Shown here in pieces: positions 42,855 to 51,220 of a DNA stretch of 64,000 nucleotides (position 1 is the first letter of the stretch; each line of letters opens with the position of its first letter). The DNA comes from Faecalibacterium longum CLA-AA-H243 (GTDB lineage Bacteria; Bacillota; Clostridia; Oscillospirales; Ruminococcaceae). Under the pieces are notes generated by a model that saw only the letters and a program-made list of their open reading frames with translations, was not told the origin of the DNA and made no database searches. The translations under genes and the position numbers were made by a program. The stretch is from assembly GCF_020687245.1 (NCBI RefSeq), contig NZ_JAJEQG010000002.1, positions 1-64,000 on the forward strand, given 5' to 3'.

Positions 42855-43907
42855 ATGTCGATTCGTGAGTTTTTGGACGCTTTGCGCAGCACACAGGGGC
42901 AGCATACGCTGGCCTCCGTACTGGAAGGGCCGGAAAGCGGAGCGCGGCTTCTTCTTTGTGAAGGCGTACCCGTCTGGCCCTCAAGACCGGAGGGGCTGCT
43001 GGCCCGGAATCTCCCGGCGCTGGCCGGATGTGGTGCAAGCGGCATCCTGACTCTGGAAAATAAGCGGATCTTCGTCGAGAAATTCGGAGGCGCGCCCCGG
43101 CTCGTCATCTGCGGCGGAGGCCATGTGGCCGAGTCCGTCGTCCGGCTGGCCGTGATGCTGGGCCTGCCCGTCACCGGTCTCGAGGAGCGGCCGGAGTACG
43201 CTGACGCCCTTCGCCGTGCCGGGGCCGAAAAGGTCCTCTGCGGTCCTTATGCCGAAAATCTTACGCAGGTGGAGGGCAGTGCGGAGACCTACTTTGTTGT
43301 CGCCACCCGCGCCCACTCCTTCGACGTGGAATGCCTTACCGAAATATACAAGAAACGATTTGCCTACGTTGGTATGCTGGGCAGCCGAAGCCGGTCGGCC
43401 CTTGTCCGCCGCCAGCTCATCGAGGCCGGAACTGCCCCGGAAAAGGCTGAGTCACTCCACGCTCCCATCGGCCTCGCCATCAAGGCACAGACAGCGCAGG
43501 AAATCGCACTATCCATCCTCGCGGAGATCGTTGAAGTGAAAAATGGCCGTCAGCAGACGGAAGGTTTCCCGCCCGAGCTGCTGAATGCGCTGGATGCCTG
43601 CACGGGACAGGGAAAGGCTCCTGTCCTTGTGACCATCGTTTCCCGCCACGGTTCGACCCCCCGGGAGGTGGGAGCAAAGATGTTGGTGCTGCCGGACGGC
43701 AGATCCGTGGGCAGTGTGGGCGGCGGCATTATGGAATACCGTGTGCAGCAGCTTGCATCAAAAATGCAGGCAGGCGAGGCTGCACCCTGCCAGCTGGCAG
43801 AGTATTCGGCCAGCGCAAAAGAGGACGATGCGGCGCTGGCTGCCTGCGGCGGCTCGATGAACGTGTTCCTGCAGCTGCTCAAGGAGGAAGAAAATAATGA
43901 AGCGTGA
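42855..43907 (+). CDS. XdhC-family molybdenum cofactor protein with permuted domains
   Basis: A 350-residue protein. Residues ~80-215 are an XdhC_C-type Rossmann domain (RLVICGGGHVAESVVRLAVM, then LGSRSRSALVRRQL and HAPIGLAIKAQT). Residues ~245-335 are an XdhC/CoxI domain (TIVSRHGSTPREVGAKMLV and GSVGGGIMEYRVQQL). In classic XdhC the CoxI domain comes first, so the order here is reversed. XdhC binds and sulfurates the molybdenum cofactor for insertion into xanthine dehydrogenase; here it would handle selenation. The 3' end overlaps yqeB by 11 bp. Confidence 0.9.
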   Translation: MSIREFLDALRSTQGQHTLASVLEGPESGARLLLCEGVPVWPSRPEGLLARNLPALAGCGASGILTLENKRIFVEKFGGAPRLVICGGGHVAESVVRLAVMLGLPVTGLEERPEYADALRRAGAEKVLCGPYAENLTQVEGSAETYFVVATRAHSFDVECLTEIYKKRFAYVGMLGSRSRSALVRRQLIEAGTAPEKAESLHAPIGLAIKAQTAQEIALSILAEIVEVKNGRQQTEGFPPELLNALDACTGQGKAPVLVTIVSRHGSTPREVGAKMLVLPDGRSVGSVGGGIMEYRVQQLASKMQAGEAAPCQLAEYSASAKEDDAALAACGGSMNVFLQLLKEEENNEA

Positions 43908-44712
43908 TGACGTCATCCTGGTGCGCGGCGGCGGCGACCTCGCCACCGGCACCATCCATCGGCTGTGGTCGGCGGGATTGAAAGTGCTCGTGCTCGAGGC
44001 AGAGCATCCTGCCGCCATCCGCCGCCAGGTCTCGGTGAGTGAGGCCGTGTATGAGGGCGGGGCTGTCGTTGAGGGAATGCGCGCTGCCCTTGTAAAAACG
44101 CTGGATGAGGCCGTTGTGGTTTGGCAGCGCGGCGACGTGCCGGTGATGGTGGACCCGAAGGGAGAACTCATCCCGCAGGTGCAGCCTGCCGCGCTCGTTG
44201 ATGCCATCCTTGCAAAGAAAAATCTTGGAACAACGCGTGATATGGCTCCGCTGACCATCGCGCTCGGCCCGGGTTTTAATGCCGGTGTGGATGTTGATTT
44301 CGTGGTGGAGACCAAGCGCGGCCACCGTCTGGGCCGTATCATCCGGGAGGGTGCGGCCATCCCCAACACGGGCGTCCCCGGAGTCATCGGCGGCTATGGC
44401 GCTGAGCGTGTCATCCACGCAGAAAAGGCCGGTATCTTCCGGAATGTGTGTGCCATCGGAGATATTGTGTCGGCGGGTGAAACAATCGCAGAAATCGAAA
44501 CGCCAGACGGCATCCGCACTCCGGTGACGACCCGCATCGCGGGCATCCTGCGCGGTCTGCTGCGGGATGGCTACCCCGTCACGCCCGACTTCAAGGTGGC
44601 TGACGTGGACCCCCGCCGGGGGGAGCTGGAAAACTGCTTCCTCATCTCCGATAAGGCGCGCTGCATCGCGGGAAGTGTGCTGGAGCTGATCGCGGCAAAT
44701 CTGTGGAAATAA
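43897..44712 (+). CDS. yqeB: YqeB/EF2563-family selenium-dependent hydroxylase protein
   Basis: A 271-residue protein starting MKRDDVILVRGGGDLATG, with a Rossmann-like glycine loop, the central GDVPVMVDPKGELIPQVQPA and GPGFNAGVDVDFVVETKRGH, and the C-terminal GVIGGYGAERVIHAEKAG. This matches the family defined by selenium-dependent molybdenum hydroxylase clusters. The exact step is unknown; it is thought to act in cofactor maturation with YqeC. It is the last gene of the operon. Confidence 0.92.
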   Translation: MKRDDVILVRGGGDLATGTIHRLWSAGLKVLVLEAEHPAAIRRQVSVSEAVYEGGAVVEGMRAALVKTLDEAVVVWQRGDVPVMVDPKGELIPQVQPAALVDAILAKKNLGTTRDMAPLTIALGPGFNAGVDVDFVVETKRGHRLGRIIREGAAIPNTGVPGVIGGYGAERVIHAEKAGIFRNVCAIGDIVSAGETIAEIETPDGIRTPVTTRIAGILRGLLRDGYPVTPDFKVADVDPRRGELENCFLISDKARCIAGSVLELIAANLWK

Positions 44713-44713
44713 T

Positions 44714-44754
44714 AAAAAGGAAAGGGACTGCCCAAGACAGTCCCTTCCTTTTTT
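44714..44754. terminator. Bidirectional terminator between yqeB and the SDR gene
   Basis: AAGGAAAGGGACTG pairs with CAGTCCCTTCCTT (one bulged A), with A5 and T6 tracts on the two sides. The convergent SDR gene stops at its edge, so it serves both operons. Confidence 0.88.
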
Positions 44755-45598
44755 ACATCAAATATCCAAGCCGGTAATCCCCGAGACACACCCGAAGTGC
44801 GCCCCACGTCGAGGAAAACTCGATGCCGTGAGCCCGGAGCTTCCCGGTATCCATCGCGAGGTTGCGGGGGAGATCGGATTCCTCGATCTTTACATCCACC
44901 TGCAGTAAATTGGCGAAGCATCGTGCTGTCTCGACCATATCTCCGTCGCACTCGCTGCCGAAGTTGTAGACGCCGCCGGGCAGCTCCATCGCAGGGACGA
45001 GGTTCTCGATGACCTCCCGCACATAGCCCACGCCACGGTAGTCATTGCGCGAAAAGCGCAGCACTTCACCGGTCTTTGCCGCTTTCAGGATGTTCAGCGG
45101 CAGGTTGCCCCGGATGGGCAGATGATAGCCCGGGAGGTCGTACATCCAGGGCAGGCGGAGAGCCACAGCATCCGGGCAGCGGGCCAGAACCCGGGCCTCG
45201 GCCTCGAACTTGTGCTGTCCGTAGACGTTGGAAGGGGAGAGGGGCAGCGTCTCCGCCAGCGCCCCCCGCTGCGTCACGCCTGCATACACCTGGTCGGAGC
45301 TGCAGGAGAGCAGCTTTGCGCCCACCTCCTCCGCTCCCTTCGCTATCCACTCGGGCAGCAGGACGTTGGCGCGGAAGGAGTCCTCCGGCTCCTGCTGGCA
45401 GTACTGGGTGTTGGAGAGGGCCGCTGTGTGGACGATGACGTCCGGGTGCTCCTTTAAAATGAAGCGCAGTACCGCGTTTTCGTCGGCAGTGCGCAGGGTG
45501 TCGGACGGGAAGGCACAGAGCGCAAACTTCCCCCGCCACATATCGAGGATGCGCGCGCCCACAAAGCCGCCTGCGCCGGTCACAAGAACTCGTTTCAT
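44753..45598 (-). CDS. RmlD-like NAD(P)-dependent reductase/epimerase (SDR)
   Basis: A 281-residue extended SDR. The N-terminal VLVTGAGGFVGARIL is the dinucleotide-binding loop, and CSSDQVYAG with SNVYGQHKFEAEA provides the catalytic YxxxK. The rest (RLPWMYDLPGYHLPIRG) resembles dTDP-4-dehydrorhamnose reductase and related sugar-nucleotide enzymes. It precedes azlD by 12 bp on the same strand without further sugar genes, so its substrate is open. Confidence 0.83.
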   Translation of the reverse strand: MKRVLVTGAGGFVGARILDMWRGKFALCAFPSDTLRTADENAVLRFILKEHPDVIVHTAALSNTQYCQQEPEDSFRANVLLPEWIAKGAEEVGAKLLSCSSDQVYAGVTQRGALAETLPLSPSNVYGQHKFEAEARVLARCPDAVALRLPWMYDLPGYHLPIRGNLPLNILKAAKTGEVLRFSRNDYRGVGYVREVIENLVPAMELPGGVYNFGSECDGDMVETARCFANLLQVDVKIEESDLPRNLAMDTGKLRAHGIEFSSTWGALRVCLGDYRLGYLM

Positions 45599-45610
45599 AG
45601 GGCAGTCACC

Positions 45611-45922
45611 TCAGTGAACAAGGAACAGTTCCAGCACGAAGACGACGGCGCAGCAGGCCACTGACACCTGGAACAGGCTGGCCCCGAACCATGCCGCCGC
45701 AATGCCTACCACCAGCGCCACCGCACCAGCTGCCGGACTCTGGGTGGCGTTGACGATGGCCGGGAAGGTCATGACCGCCAGAGTGACGTAAGGGACGTAG
45801 TACAAGAACGACTGGATGAACTGGTTTTTGATGGGCTTCCGGATGAGGGTCAGCGGCAGGATGCGGATGGTGTAGGATACGGCGAACATCACTGCGATGT
45901 AAAGCCAGTTGCTGCGAATCAT
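45611..45922 (-). CDS. azlD: AzlD-family transporter subunit
   Basis: A 103-residue membrane protein with three hydrophobic segments, including the AzlD-typical RILPLTLIRKPIKN start and YYVPYVTLAVMTFPAI. It partners AzlC in branched-chain amino-acid export. The start overlaps the azlC stop by four bases (ATGA). Confidence 0.92.
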   Translation of the reverse strand: MIRSNWLYIAVMFAVSYTIRILPLTLIRKPIKNQFIQSFLYYVPYVTLAVMTFPAIVNATQSPAAGAVALVVGIAAAWFGASLFQVSVACCAVVFVLELFLVH

Positions 45923-46701
45923 TGTTCAGCCTCCTCACTCTGGGTCTTGACGGGAAATAACAGCGCACCTGCGCAGGAAATGGCCACTGTCAGGATGATG
46001 GTGCGGGTGCCGTCCGACAGGGCGGAAATGCCCGGCAGATAGGTGCAGGCAAAGCTCAGCGCAAAGCTGATGGCCACCAGCGCGGCCACGATCTTATCCT
46101 TCCGGGCCGGAGGAATGATGATGGCGAGGAACATGCCGTAGAGCGCCACGCTCAGTGCGCTGACGGCCCGCAGGGGCAGCAGATTGCCCGCGATGATGCC
46201 CAGCGCCGTACCCGAAGCCCACGCCGGCGCGGCCAGCGCGATGGCACCGTAGGTGTAGAAGGGGTTCAGATAACCCGGCCGGGCGATGGTGATGCCGAAC
46301 AGCTCGTCAGTGACGTCATAGCCGATGATAAGCCGGTGGAAAAACGGTGTACCGGGGGCGAACCGCTGGGCCAGTGCACAGCTCATCAGCAGATAGCGGG
46401 CGTTGGCGATGAGGGTGATGATTGCTACCTCGAGATAGGTCGCGCCGCTGGCAATGAGGGCAAAGGCGGCGTACTCGCCCGCCGAAGCATTGTTGAGCAG
46501 GCTGGCCACGAAGCCCTGCAGGGGTGTAAAGCCCGCCGTCCGGGCCGCGATGCCCAGCGAGAACGACACCGCAAAATACCCCAGCGCGATCGGCACACCG
46601 TCCCGCATCCCCTCGCAGAACACCTTGCGGCTGAAAGCGTAGGGTTTGGCGGGCTGTGCGGAGCAGAGAGTCTGTTTCGACGACTCATGCGTAGTTTCCA
46701 T
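45919..46701 (-). CDS. azlC: AzlC-family branched-chain amino-acid exporter subunit
   Basis: A 260-residue multipass membrane protein. GMRDGVPIALGYFAVSFSLG and LLNNASAGEYAAFALI are the conserved AzlC segments. The last ~15 residues are hydrophilic (KTQSEEAEQ). AAGGAGC precedes the ATG at 46701, and a promoter fits at 46738-46766. AzlCD probably exports leucine, isoleucine or valine. Confidence 0.93.
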   Translation of the reverse strand: METTHESSKQTLCSAQPAKPYAFSRKVFCEGMRDGVPIALGYFAVSFSLGIAARTAGFTPLQGFVASLLNNASAGEYAAFALIASGATYLEVAIITLIANARYLLMSCALAQRFAPGTPFFHRLIIGYDVTDELFGITIARPGYLNPFYTYGAIALAAPAWASGTALGIIAGNLLPLRAVSALSVALYGMFLAIIIPPARKDKIVAALVAISFALSFACTYLPGISALSDGTRTIILTVAISCAGALLFPVKTQSEEAEQ

Positions 46702-46737
46702 GAGAAAAGCTCCTTTCCAATTTCAAACACAAACCCT

Positions 46738-46766
46738 ATTATAGCATAGTTCGAGAGAAAATGACA
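46738..46766 (-). promoter_or_regulatory. Sigma-A promoter of azlCD
   Basis: Minus-strand TGTCAT and TATAAT with a 17-bp spacer. Confidence 0.65.
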
Positions 46767-46779
46767 TCGGTCTGAAACG

Positions 46780-46813
46780 AAAAAACCACAGCTTTCACCC
46801 CTGAAAGCTGTGG
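46780..46813 (-). terminator. Terminator of the GlsB-family gene
   Basis: CCACAGCTTTC and GAAAGCTGTGG pair around six bases. On the minus strand the hairpin is followed by T6, 20 bases after the stop. Confidence 0.85.
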
Positions 46814-46832
46814 CATTTTCAAGATGGACTGC

Positions 46833-47072
46833 TTACTTGAACAGCTTGCGGCCAGCCCAGATGCAGACACAGGCGCCGATGACCGAGACGATGATCTCAC
46901 CCACGAGGCCGGTAGCGGACAGGCCCACGAGGCCGAAGAGGATGCCGCCCACAAAGCTGCCCAGGATGCCCAGCACGATGTTGCGCAGGGCGCTGGTCTC
47001 ACTGCCCATGATGCGGCCTGCAATGGAACCGGCCAGCGCACCGATGAGAAGACTGAAGATAAAACTAAACAT
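46833..47072 (-). CDS. GlsB/YeaQ/YmgE-family membrane protein
   Basis: A 79-residue, very hydrophobic protein with Gly-rich helices (LLIGALAGSIAGRIMGSE and GSFVGGILFGLVGLSATG), as in transglycosylase-associated/stress-response GlsB proteins. GGAGG lies upstream of the ATG. It is monocistronic. The role is probably general envelope stress. Confidence 0.9.
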   Translation of the reverse strand: MFSFIFSLLIGALAGSIAGRIMGSETSALRNIVLGILGSFVGGILFGLVGLSATGLVGEIIVSVIGACVCIWAGRKLFK

Positions 47073-47099
47073 AAGAAAAACCTCCTGAAATATGTAAAA

Positions 47100-47780
47100 T
47101 CAGACGTTGGATGCTTCCTCCCGCGCGCAGCGGCAGATGTCCGAAAGACAGCATTTTTCGCACTCCGGCTTCCGGGCATTGCAGACGGCCCGGCCATGCA
47201 TCACGAAACGGTGGCACAGATCACTGCCCTCTTCGGGCGGGACGATCTTCCAGAGCGCCATCTCCACCTTCTGCGGTTCCTTGATGCCGTCCACAAGGCC
47301 GATCTTGTTGCACAGGCGGATGCAGTGGGTGTCGGTGACGATGGCGGGCTTGCCGAACACGTCGCCCATGATGAGGTTCGCGCTCTTGCGGCCCACGCCG
47401 GGCAGTGCCAGCAGTTCCTCAAAGGTCGTAGGTACCTTGCAGTCGTACTTGTCCCGCAGCATCCGCATACAGGCTGAGATGTCCCGGGCCTTGCTGCGGC
47501 CCAGCCCGCAGGGTTTGACGATGGCTTCGATGTCCTCGGGCTCTGCCTCGGCCAGCGCGGCCACCGACGGATATTTTGCAAACAGGTCCTGCACCACGAT
47601 ATTCACCCGGGCGTCGGTACACTGGGCCGCCAGCCGGACGCTCACCAGCAGCTGCCAGGCGTGGTCGTAGTCCAGCGTGCAGCCTGCGTCGGGATACTCC
47701 GCCTTGAGCCGCCGGATGACCTCCAGAGCCAGCTCTTTTTTGGCCGTCAGGTCTTCGGCGGAGACATTCTTTCCGCGCAT
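47100..47780 (-). CDS. nth: Endonuclease III
   Basis: A 226-residue DNA glycosylase/AP lyase. I use ATG 47780 (MRGKNVS) with GAGGGG upstream, because the longer frame crosses the RarA promoter. The helix-hairpin-helix LLALPGVGRKSANLIMG contains the catalytic Lys, the catalytic Asp lies in AIVTDTHCIRL, and the [4Fe-4S] ligands are in the C-terminal VCNARKPECEKCCLSDIC. It removes oxidised pyrimidines. It lies divergently from rarA. Confidence 0.95.
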   Translation of the reverse strand: MRGKNVSAEDLTAKKELALEVIRRLKAEYPDAGCTLDYDHAWQLLVSVRLAAQCTDARVNIVVQDLFAKYPSVAALAEAEPEDIEAIVKPCGLGRSKARDISACMRMLRDKYDCKVPTTFEELLALPGVGRKSANLIMGDVFGKPAIVTDTHCIRLCNKIGLVDGIKEPQKVEMALWKIVPPEEGSDLCHRFVMHGRAVCNARKPECEKCCLSDICRCAREEASNV

Positions 47781-47859
47781 ACATTTCCCCTCGTTTCTTG
47801 ATTGGAATGGCACAAGCATATCATGTTTTGCGAAATTTGTAAATGCTTTGTCGTTTATC

Positions 47860-47874
47860 TGAGAATCATTTTCA
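47860..47874. promoter_or_regulatory. Fur/PerR-type box before rarA-fur
   Basis: TGAGAATCATTTTCA is a 7-1-7 palindrome with one mismatch, almost the same as the box before the rubrerythrin (34025). It ends nine bases before the -35 hexamer, the same distance as there. A further half-site (ATTCTCATGATCAT) follows near 47927. Confidence 0.6.
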
Positions 47875-47883
47875 TTATTTCTC

Positions 47884-47912
47884 TTGCCGCGGCGTGCAAA
47901 ATGCGCTATACT
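47884..47912 (+). promoter_or_regulatory. Sigma-A promoter of rarA
   Basis: TTGCCG and TATACT with a 17-bp spacer, 44 bp before the rarA start. Confidence 0.7.
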
Positions 47913-47956
47913 ATAAAAGAGAAGGATTCTCATGATCATTTTTGGAGGGAAGACCT

Positions 47957-49231
47957 ATGAACGAACCGCTGGCGCAGCGTCTGCGCCCCAAAACGCTGGC
48001 TGATGTCTGCGGCCAGCAGCATCTTCTGGCCGAGGGACAGGTGTTCCGCCGCACCATAGAGAGCGGACGTATCCCCAACATGATCTTCTACGGTCCCTCC
48101 GGCACGGGCAAGACCACCGTTGCCCGCATCATCGCCGAGAACAGCGGCATGACCCTCCATAAGCTCAACGGTACTTCCTGCGGCACCGGCGACATCAAAG
48201 CAGTGCTGAAGGACATCGGCACGCTGGCCGGGGCAGGGGGCATCCTGCTCTACCTCGACGAGATACAGTACCTCAACAAAAAGCAGCAGCAGAGCCTTCT
48301 GGAGTGCATCGAGGACGGTTCTGTCACCCTCATTGCATCCACCACCGAGAACCCTTACTTTTACATCTATAATGCACTGCTGTCCCGCTGTACGGTGTTT
48401 GAGTTCAAGTCCCTCTCCGCCGCCGATGTGGAGCGGGGCATCCGCAACGCCCTGAAAAAGCTCTCGGAGTCGGAATCACAGCCTGTCGTGATGGACGAGG
48501 ACGCCTGCGCCTACCTCGCCGAGAGTGCGGGCGGCGACCTGCGCAAGGCGCTGGGTTGTCTCGATTTCGTGGTGACGGCGGCCCCCGTGGACGAAACTGG
48601 AAAGCACATCACCCTCGAGATGATACAGCAGGTCACCCGCCGCACGGCCATGCGGTACGACCGGGACGGCGACGACCACTACGACATTGTGTCGGCCTAC
48701 CAGAAGTCCATGCGCGGCTCCGACCCCAACGCCGCCCTCCACTACCTGGCTCGTCTGCTGGAAGCGGGCGACCTGCCCTCGGCCTGCCGCCGGTTGATGG
48801 TCTGCGCCTGTGAGGACGTGGGCCTTGCATACCCGCAGATCATCCCCATCGTCAAGGCGGCAGTGGACGCAGCCAACATGGTGGGTCTGCCGGAAGCCCG
48901 GCTCCCGCTGGCCGATGCTGTCATTCTCGTGGCAACCAGCCCGAAATCCAACAGCGCCCATGATGCCATCAATGCGGCCATCGCCGATGTGCAGGCGGGG
49001 CGTACCGGCCCCATCCCGCGCCAGCTGCAGAACAAGCACTTCGACGGCGAGGATGCTGCCGTCAAGGGCCAGAACTACAAGTACGCCCACGACTATGAGA
49101 ACCACTGGGTGGACCAGCAATATCTGCCCGACCTGCTCAAGGACGTGAAATACTATACGTTCGGCGACAACCGCACCGAACAGGCCGCCCGGGCCTACTG
49201 GGCGAAGATCAAGGGGGAAGACAAGCTCTGA
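47957..49231 (+). CDS. rarA: Replication-associated recombination ATPase RarA (MgsA)
   Basis: A 424-residue AAA+ protein starting at ATG 47957, with GGAGGGAAG upstream. Walker A YGPSGTGKTTVARI, Walker B LLYLDEIQYLNK and sensor/arginine finger region ASTTENPYFYIYNALLSRC are clear. The C-terminal RarA domain (GSDPNAALHYLARLLEAGD) follows. It acts at stalled replication forks. The following Fur-family gene is 49 bp away and probably in the same transcript. Confidence 0.95.
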   Translation: MNEPLAQRLRPKTLADVCGQQHLLAEGQVFRRTIESGRIPNMIFYGPSGTGKTTVARIIAENSGMTLHKLNGTSCGTGDIKAVLKDIGTLAGAGGILLYLDEIQYLNKKQQQSLLECIEDGSVTLIASTTENPYFYIYNALLSRCTVFEFKSLSAADVERGIRNALKKLSESESQPVVMDEDACAYLAESAGGDLRKALGCLDFVVTAAPVDETGKHITLEMIQQVTRRTAMRYDRDGDDHYDIVSAYQKSMRGSDPNAALHYLARLLEAGDLPSACRRLMVCACEDVGLAYPQIIPIVKAAVDAANMVGLPEARLPLADAVILVATSPKSNSAHDAINAAIADVQAGRTGPIPRQLQNKHFDGEDAAVKGQNYKYAHDYENHWVDQQYLPDLLKDVKYYTFGDNRTEQAARAYWAKIKGEDKL

Positions 49232-49280
49232 ACCCGGCCTTTATCCCGATACACACCCCATCATAAAAAGGAGAAAGACC

Positions 49281-49661
49281 ATGCGTTATTCCAAACAGCG
49301 CGAGCTGGTACTGCAGAAAGTGGAGCAGCTCTGCGACCACCCTACTGCCGAGGAGATTTTCGACCTCGCAGCCAAGGAATGTCCCGGCCTGAGCCTTGGT
49401 ACCGTCTACCGCAACCTCAACAGCCTCGTAGATGCAGGCCGCGTCCGCCGCGTCTCCATCCCGGGCAAGGCTGACCGCTTCGACCACACTCTGGGCTGGC
49501 ACAGCCACCTCTACTGCAACTGCTGCGGCGGCGTCGTGGACGCTGACGTGGACGAAAAGCAGGTGATGAAGCTGGTGCGCAACCAGAAGGGCGTCGTGCA
49601 GGACTGTGCCGTGGTGCTGTTCGGCCTGTGCGAGGCGTGCGCCGGCAAGCAGGCTCAGTAA
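49281..49661 (+). CDS. Fur-family regulator, PerR-like
   Basis: A 126-residue metalloregulator. A winged helix (~10-70, HPTAEEIFDLAA and LSLGTVYRNLNSLVDAG) is followed by the metal-binding dimerisation domain with HSHLYCNCCG and CEAC forming the structural zinc site, and His/Asp ligands in RFDHTLGWHSH. The short length and the WHSHLYC pattern resemble PerR more than Fur. A Fur/PerR box in front of its operon and before the rubrerythrin suggests peroxide control with autoregulation. Confidence 0.9.
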   Translation: MRYSKQRELVLQKVEQLCDHPTAEEIFDLAAKECPGLSLGTVYRNLNSLVDAGRVRRVSIPGKADRFDHTLGWHSHLYCNCCGGVVDADVDEKQVMKLVRNQKGVVQDCAVVLFGLCEACAGKQAQ

Positions 49662-49671
49662 AAATAAACTC

Positions 49672-49700
49672 TTGCCCTCCAAGGCCAAAAAGGGTATACT
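49672..49700 (+). promoter_or_regulatory. Sigma-A promoter of miaB
   Basis: TTGCCC and TATACT with a 17-bp spacer. Confidence 0.72.
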
Positions 49701-49723
49701 ATAAAGAGCTTTCTTTATAGTAT
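49696..49723. repeat. 12-bp perfect inverted repeat over the miaB start site
   Basis: ATACTATAAAGA and TCTTTATAGTAT flank GCTT. The palindrome overlaps the -10 hexamer and the predicted start site. It may be an operator, or it may make a hairpin at the 5' end of the mRNA. Confidence 0.6.
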
Positions 49724-49767
49724 CAGTATGTCTGCTGCCGGAGGTGTGTCCCCAGCGGCAGAGAAGG

Positions 49768-51159
49768 ATGGTTTCATTGGAGTACATAGCATTTGAACAT
49801 AACAACGCGGCGGCAGAGCTGGTCAAGCTGGCCTATGACACCCCGCCGCTGGCCTTCGTCCACAGCTACGGCTGCCAGCAGAATGTCAACGACGGCGAGC
49901 GCATCAAGGGTGTGCTGATGGACATCGGCTACGGCCTGTGTGACAAACCTGAGGACGCCGACCTCATCCTTTTCAACACCTGCGCCGTCCGTGAGCACGC
50001 CGAGCAGCGTGTTTTCGGTAACGTGGGCGCTCTGAAGGGCCTGAAAGAGAAGAAGCACGGCCTCATCATCGGCCTCTGCGGCTGCATGGCCAACCAGAAG
50101 CACGTTGTAGAAAAGCTGCGCCAGAGCTACCCCTACGTGGACCTCGTGTTCGGTGTGGACGGCATCGACACGCTGCCCCAGCTCATCGCTCAGAAATTGC
50201 AGAAGCACAAGCGGGTGCTCATGGAGCCGGCTCAGCGCCCCGTCATCGTGGAGAATATCCCCATCCGCCGTGAGAGCGAGTTCCGTGCCTGGCTGCCCAT
50301 CATGTATGGCTGTGACAACTTCTGCACCTACTGCATCGTGCCTTATGTCCGCGGCCGCGAAAAGAGCCGCAAGCCCGGCGACATCCTCGCCGAGTTCAAG
50401 AGTCTCGTGGAGGCAGGATATAAGGAGATCACCCTTCTGGGCCAGAATGTCAACAGCTACGGCAAGGGCCTCGAGGAGCAGGTGGATTTCTCCGACCTGC
50501 TCAACCTGCTCTGCACCGTCCCGGGCGACTACCACATCCGTTTCATGACCAGCCACCCGAAGGACGCCAGCTTCAAGCTCATCGACACCATCGCGGCCCA
50601 GCCGAAGATCTGCAAGCATCTGCATCTGCCGGTGCAGTGCGGATCTGACCGTCTGCTCGTCCAGATGAACCGTCGCTATACCGTGGAGCACTACCTCGAA
50701 CTCATCGAGTATGCCCGGAAGAAGGTCCCCGGCATTACCTTCTCCAGTGACATCATCGTGGGCTTCCCCGGTGAGACCGAAGAGGACTTCCAGAAGACCC
50801 TTGAGCTGGTGCAGAAGGTGGGCTATATGCAGCTGTTCACCTTCATCTACTCCAAGCGCACCGGCACCAAGGCGGCAGATATGCCCGACCCCACCCCTCG
50901 CAAGGAGAAGACCGACCGTATGACCCGCCTGCTCAAAGTTCAGGACGACATCGCAATGGCCCTCGTGAAGGCTCAGGTGGGCCAGACCGTCCGCGTCCTC
51001 GTGGAGGGCTATGGCCGCAATGAAGGCACCCTCTCGGGCCGTCTCGACAACAACCTTACCGTCGAGTTCAAGGCTGACCCCGCCCTCATGGGCAGCTATG
51101 CAATGGTGCGCCTCACGGGCGCCCGTGCCACCGTCCTGCTGGGCGAATTGGTTGAATAA
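49768..51159 (+). CDS. miaB: tRNA 2-methylthio-N6-isopentenyladenosine synthase MiaB
   Basis: About 463 residues; ATG 49768 is adjacent to GAGAAGG, and TTG 49777 is better spaced, so the exact start is uncertain. The N-terminal UPF0004 domain has cluster ligands in HSYGCQQN, FNTCAVREHA and GLCGCMANQ. The radical-SAM motif is YGCDNFCTYCIVPYVRG, and a TRAM domain ends the protein. It methylthiolates i6A37 of tRNAs, the product of MiaA, whose gene lies 5 kb downstream. Confidence 0.96.
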   Translation: MVSLEYIAFEHNNAAAELVKLAYDTPPLAFVHSYGCQQNVNDGERIKGVLMDIGYGLCDKPEDADLILFNTCAVREHAEQRVFGNVGALKGLKEKKHGLIIGLCGCMANQKHVVEKLRQSYPYVDLVFGVDGIDTLPQLIAQKLQKHKRVLMEPAQRPVIVENIPIRRESEFRAWLPIMYGCDNFCTYCIVPYVRGREKSRKPGDILAEFKSLVEAGYKEITLLGQNVNSYGKGLEEQVDFSDLLNLLCTVPGDYHIRFMTSHPKDASFKLIDTIAAQPKICKHLHLPVQCGSDRLLVQMNRRYTVEHYLELIEYARKKVPGITFSSDIIVGFPGETEEDFQKTLELVQKVGYMQLFTFIYSKRTGTKAADMPDPTPRKEKTDRMTRLLKVQDDIAMALVKAQVGQTVRVLVEGYGRNEGTLSGRLDNNLTVEFKADPALMGSYAMVRLTGARATVLLGELVE

Positions 51160-51220
51160 TGATATTCTGGATACACCATCCTAATATATAACACAGGAAC
51201 GATAAAAGGAGACTATTACA

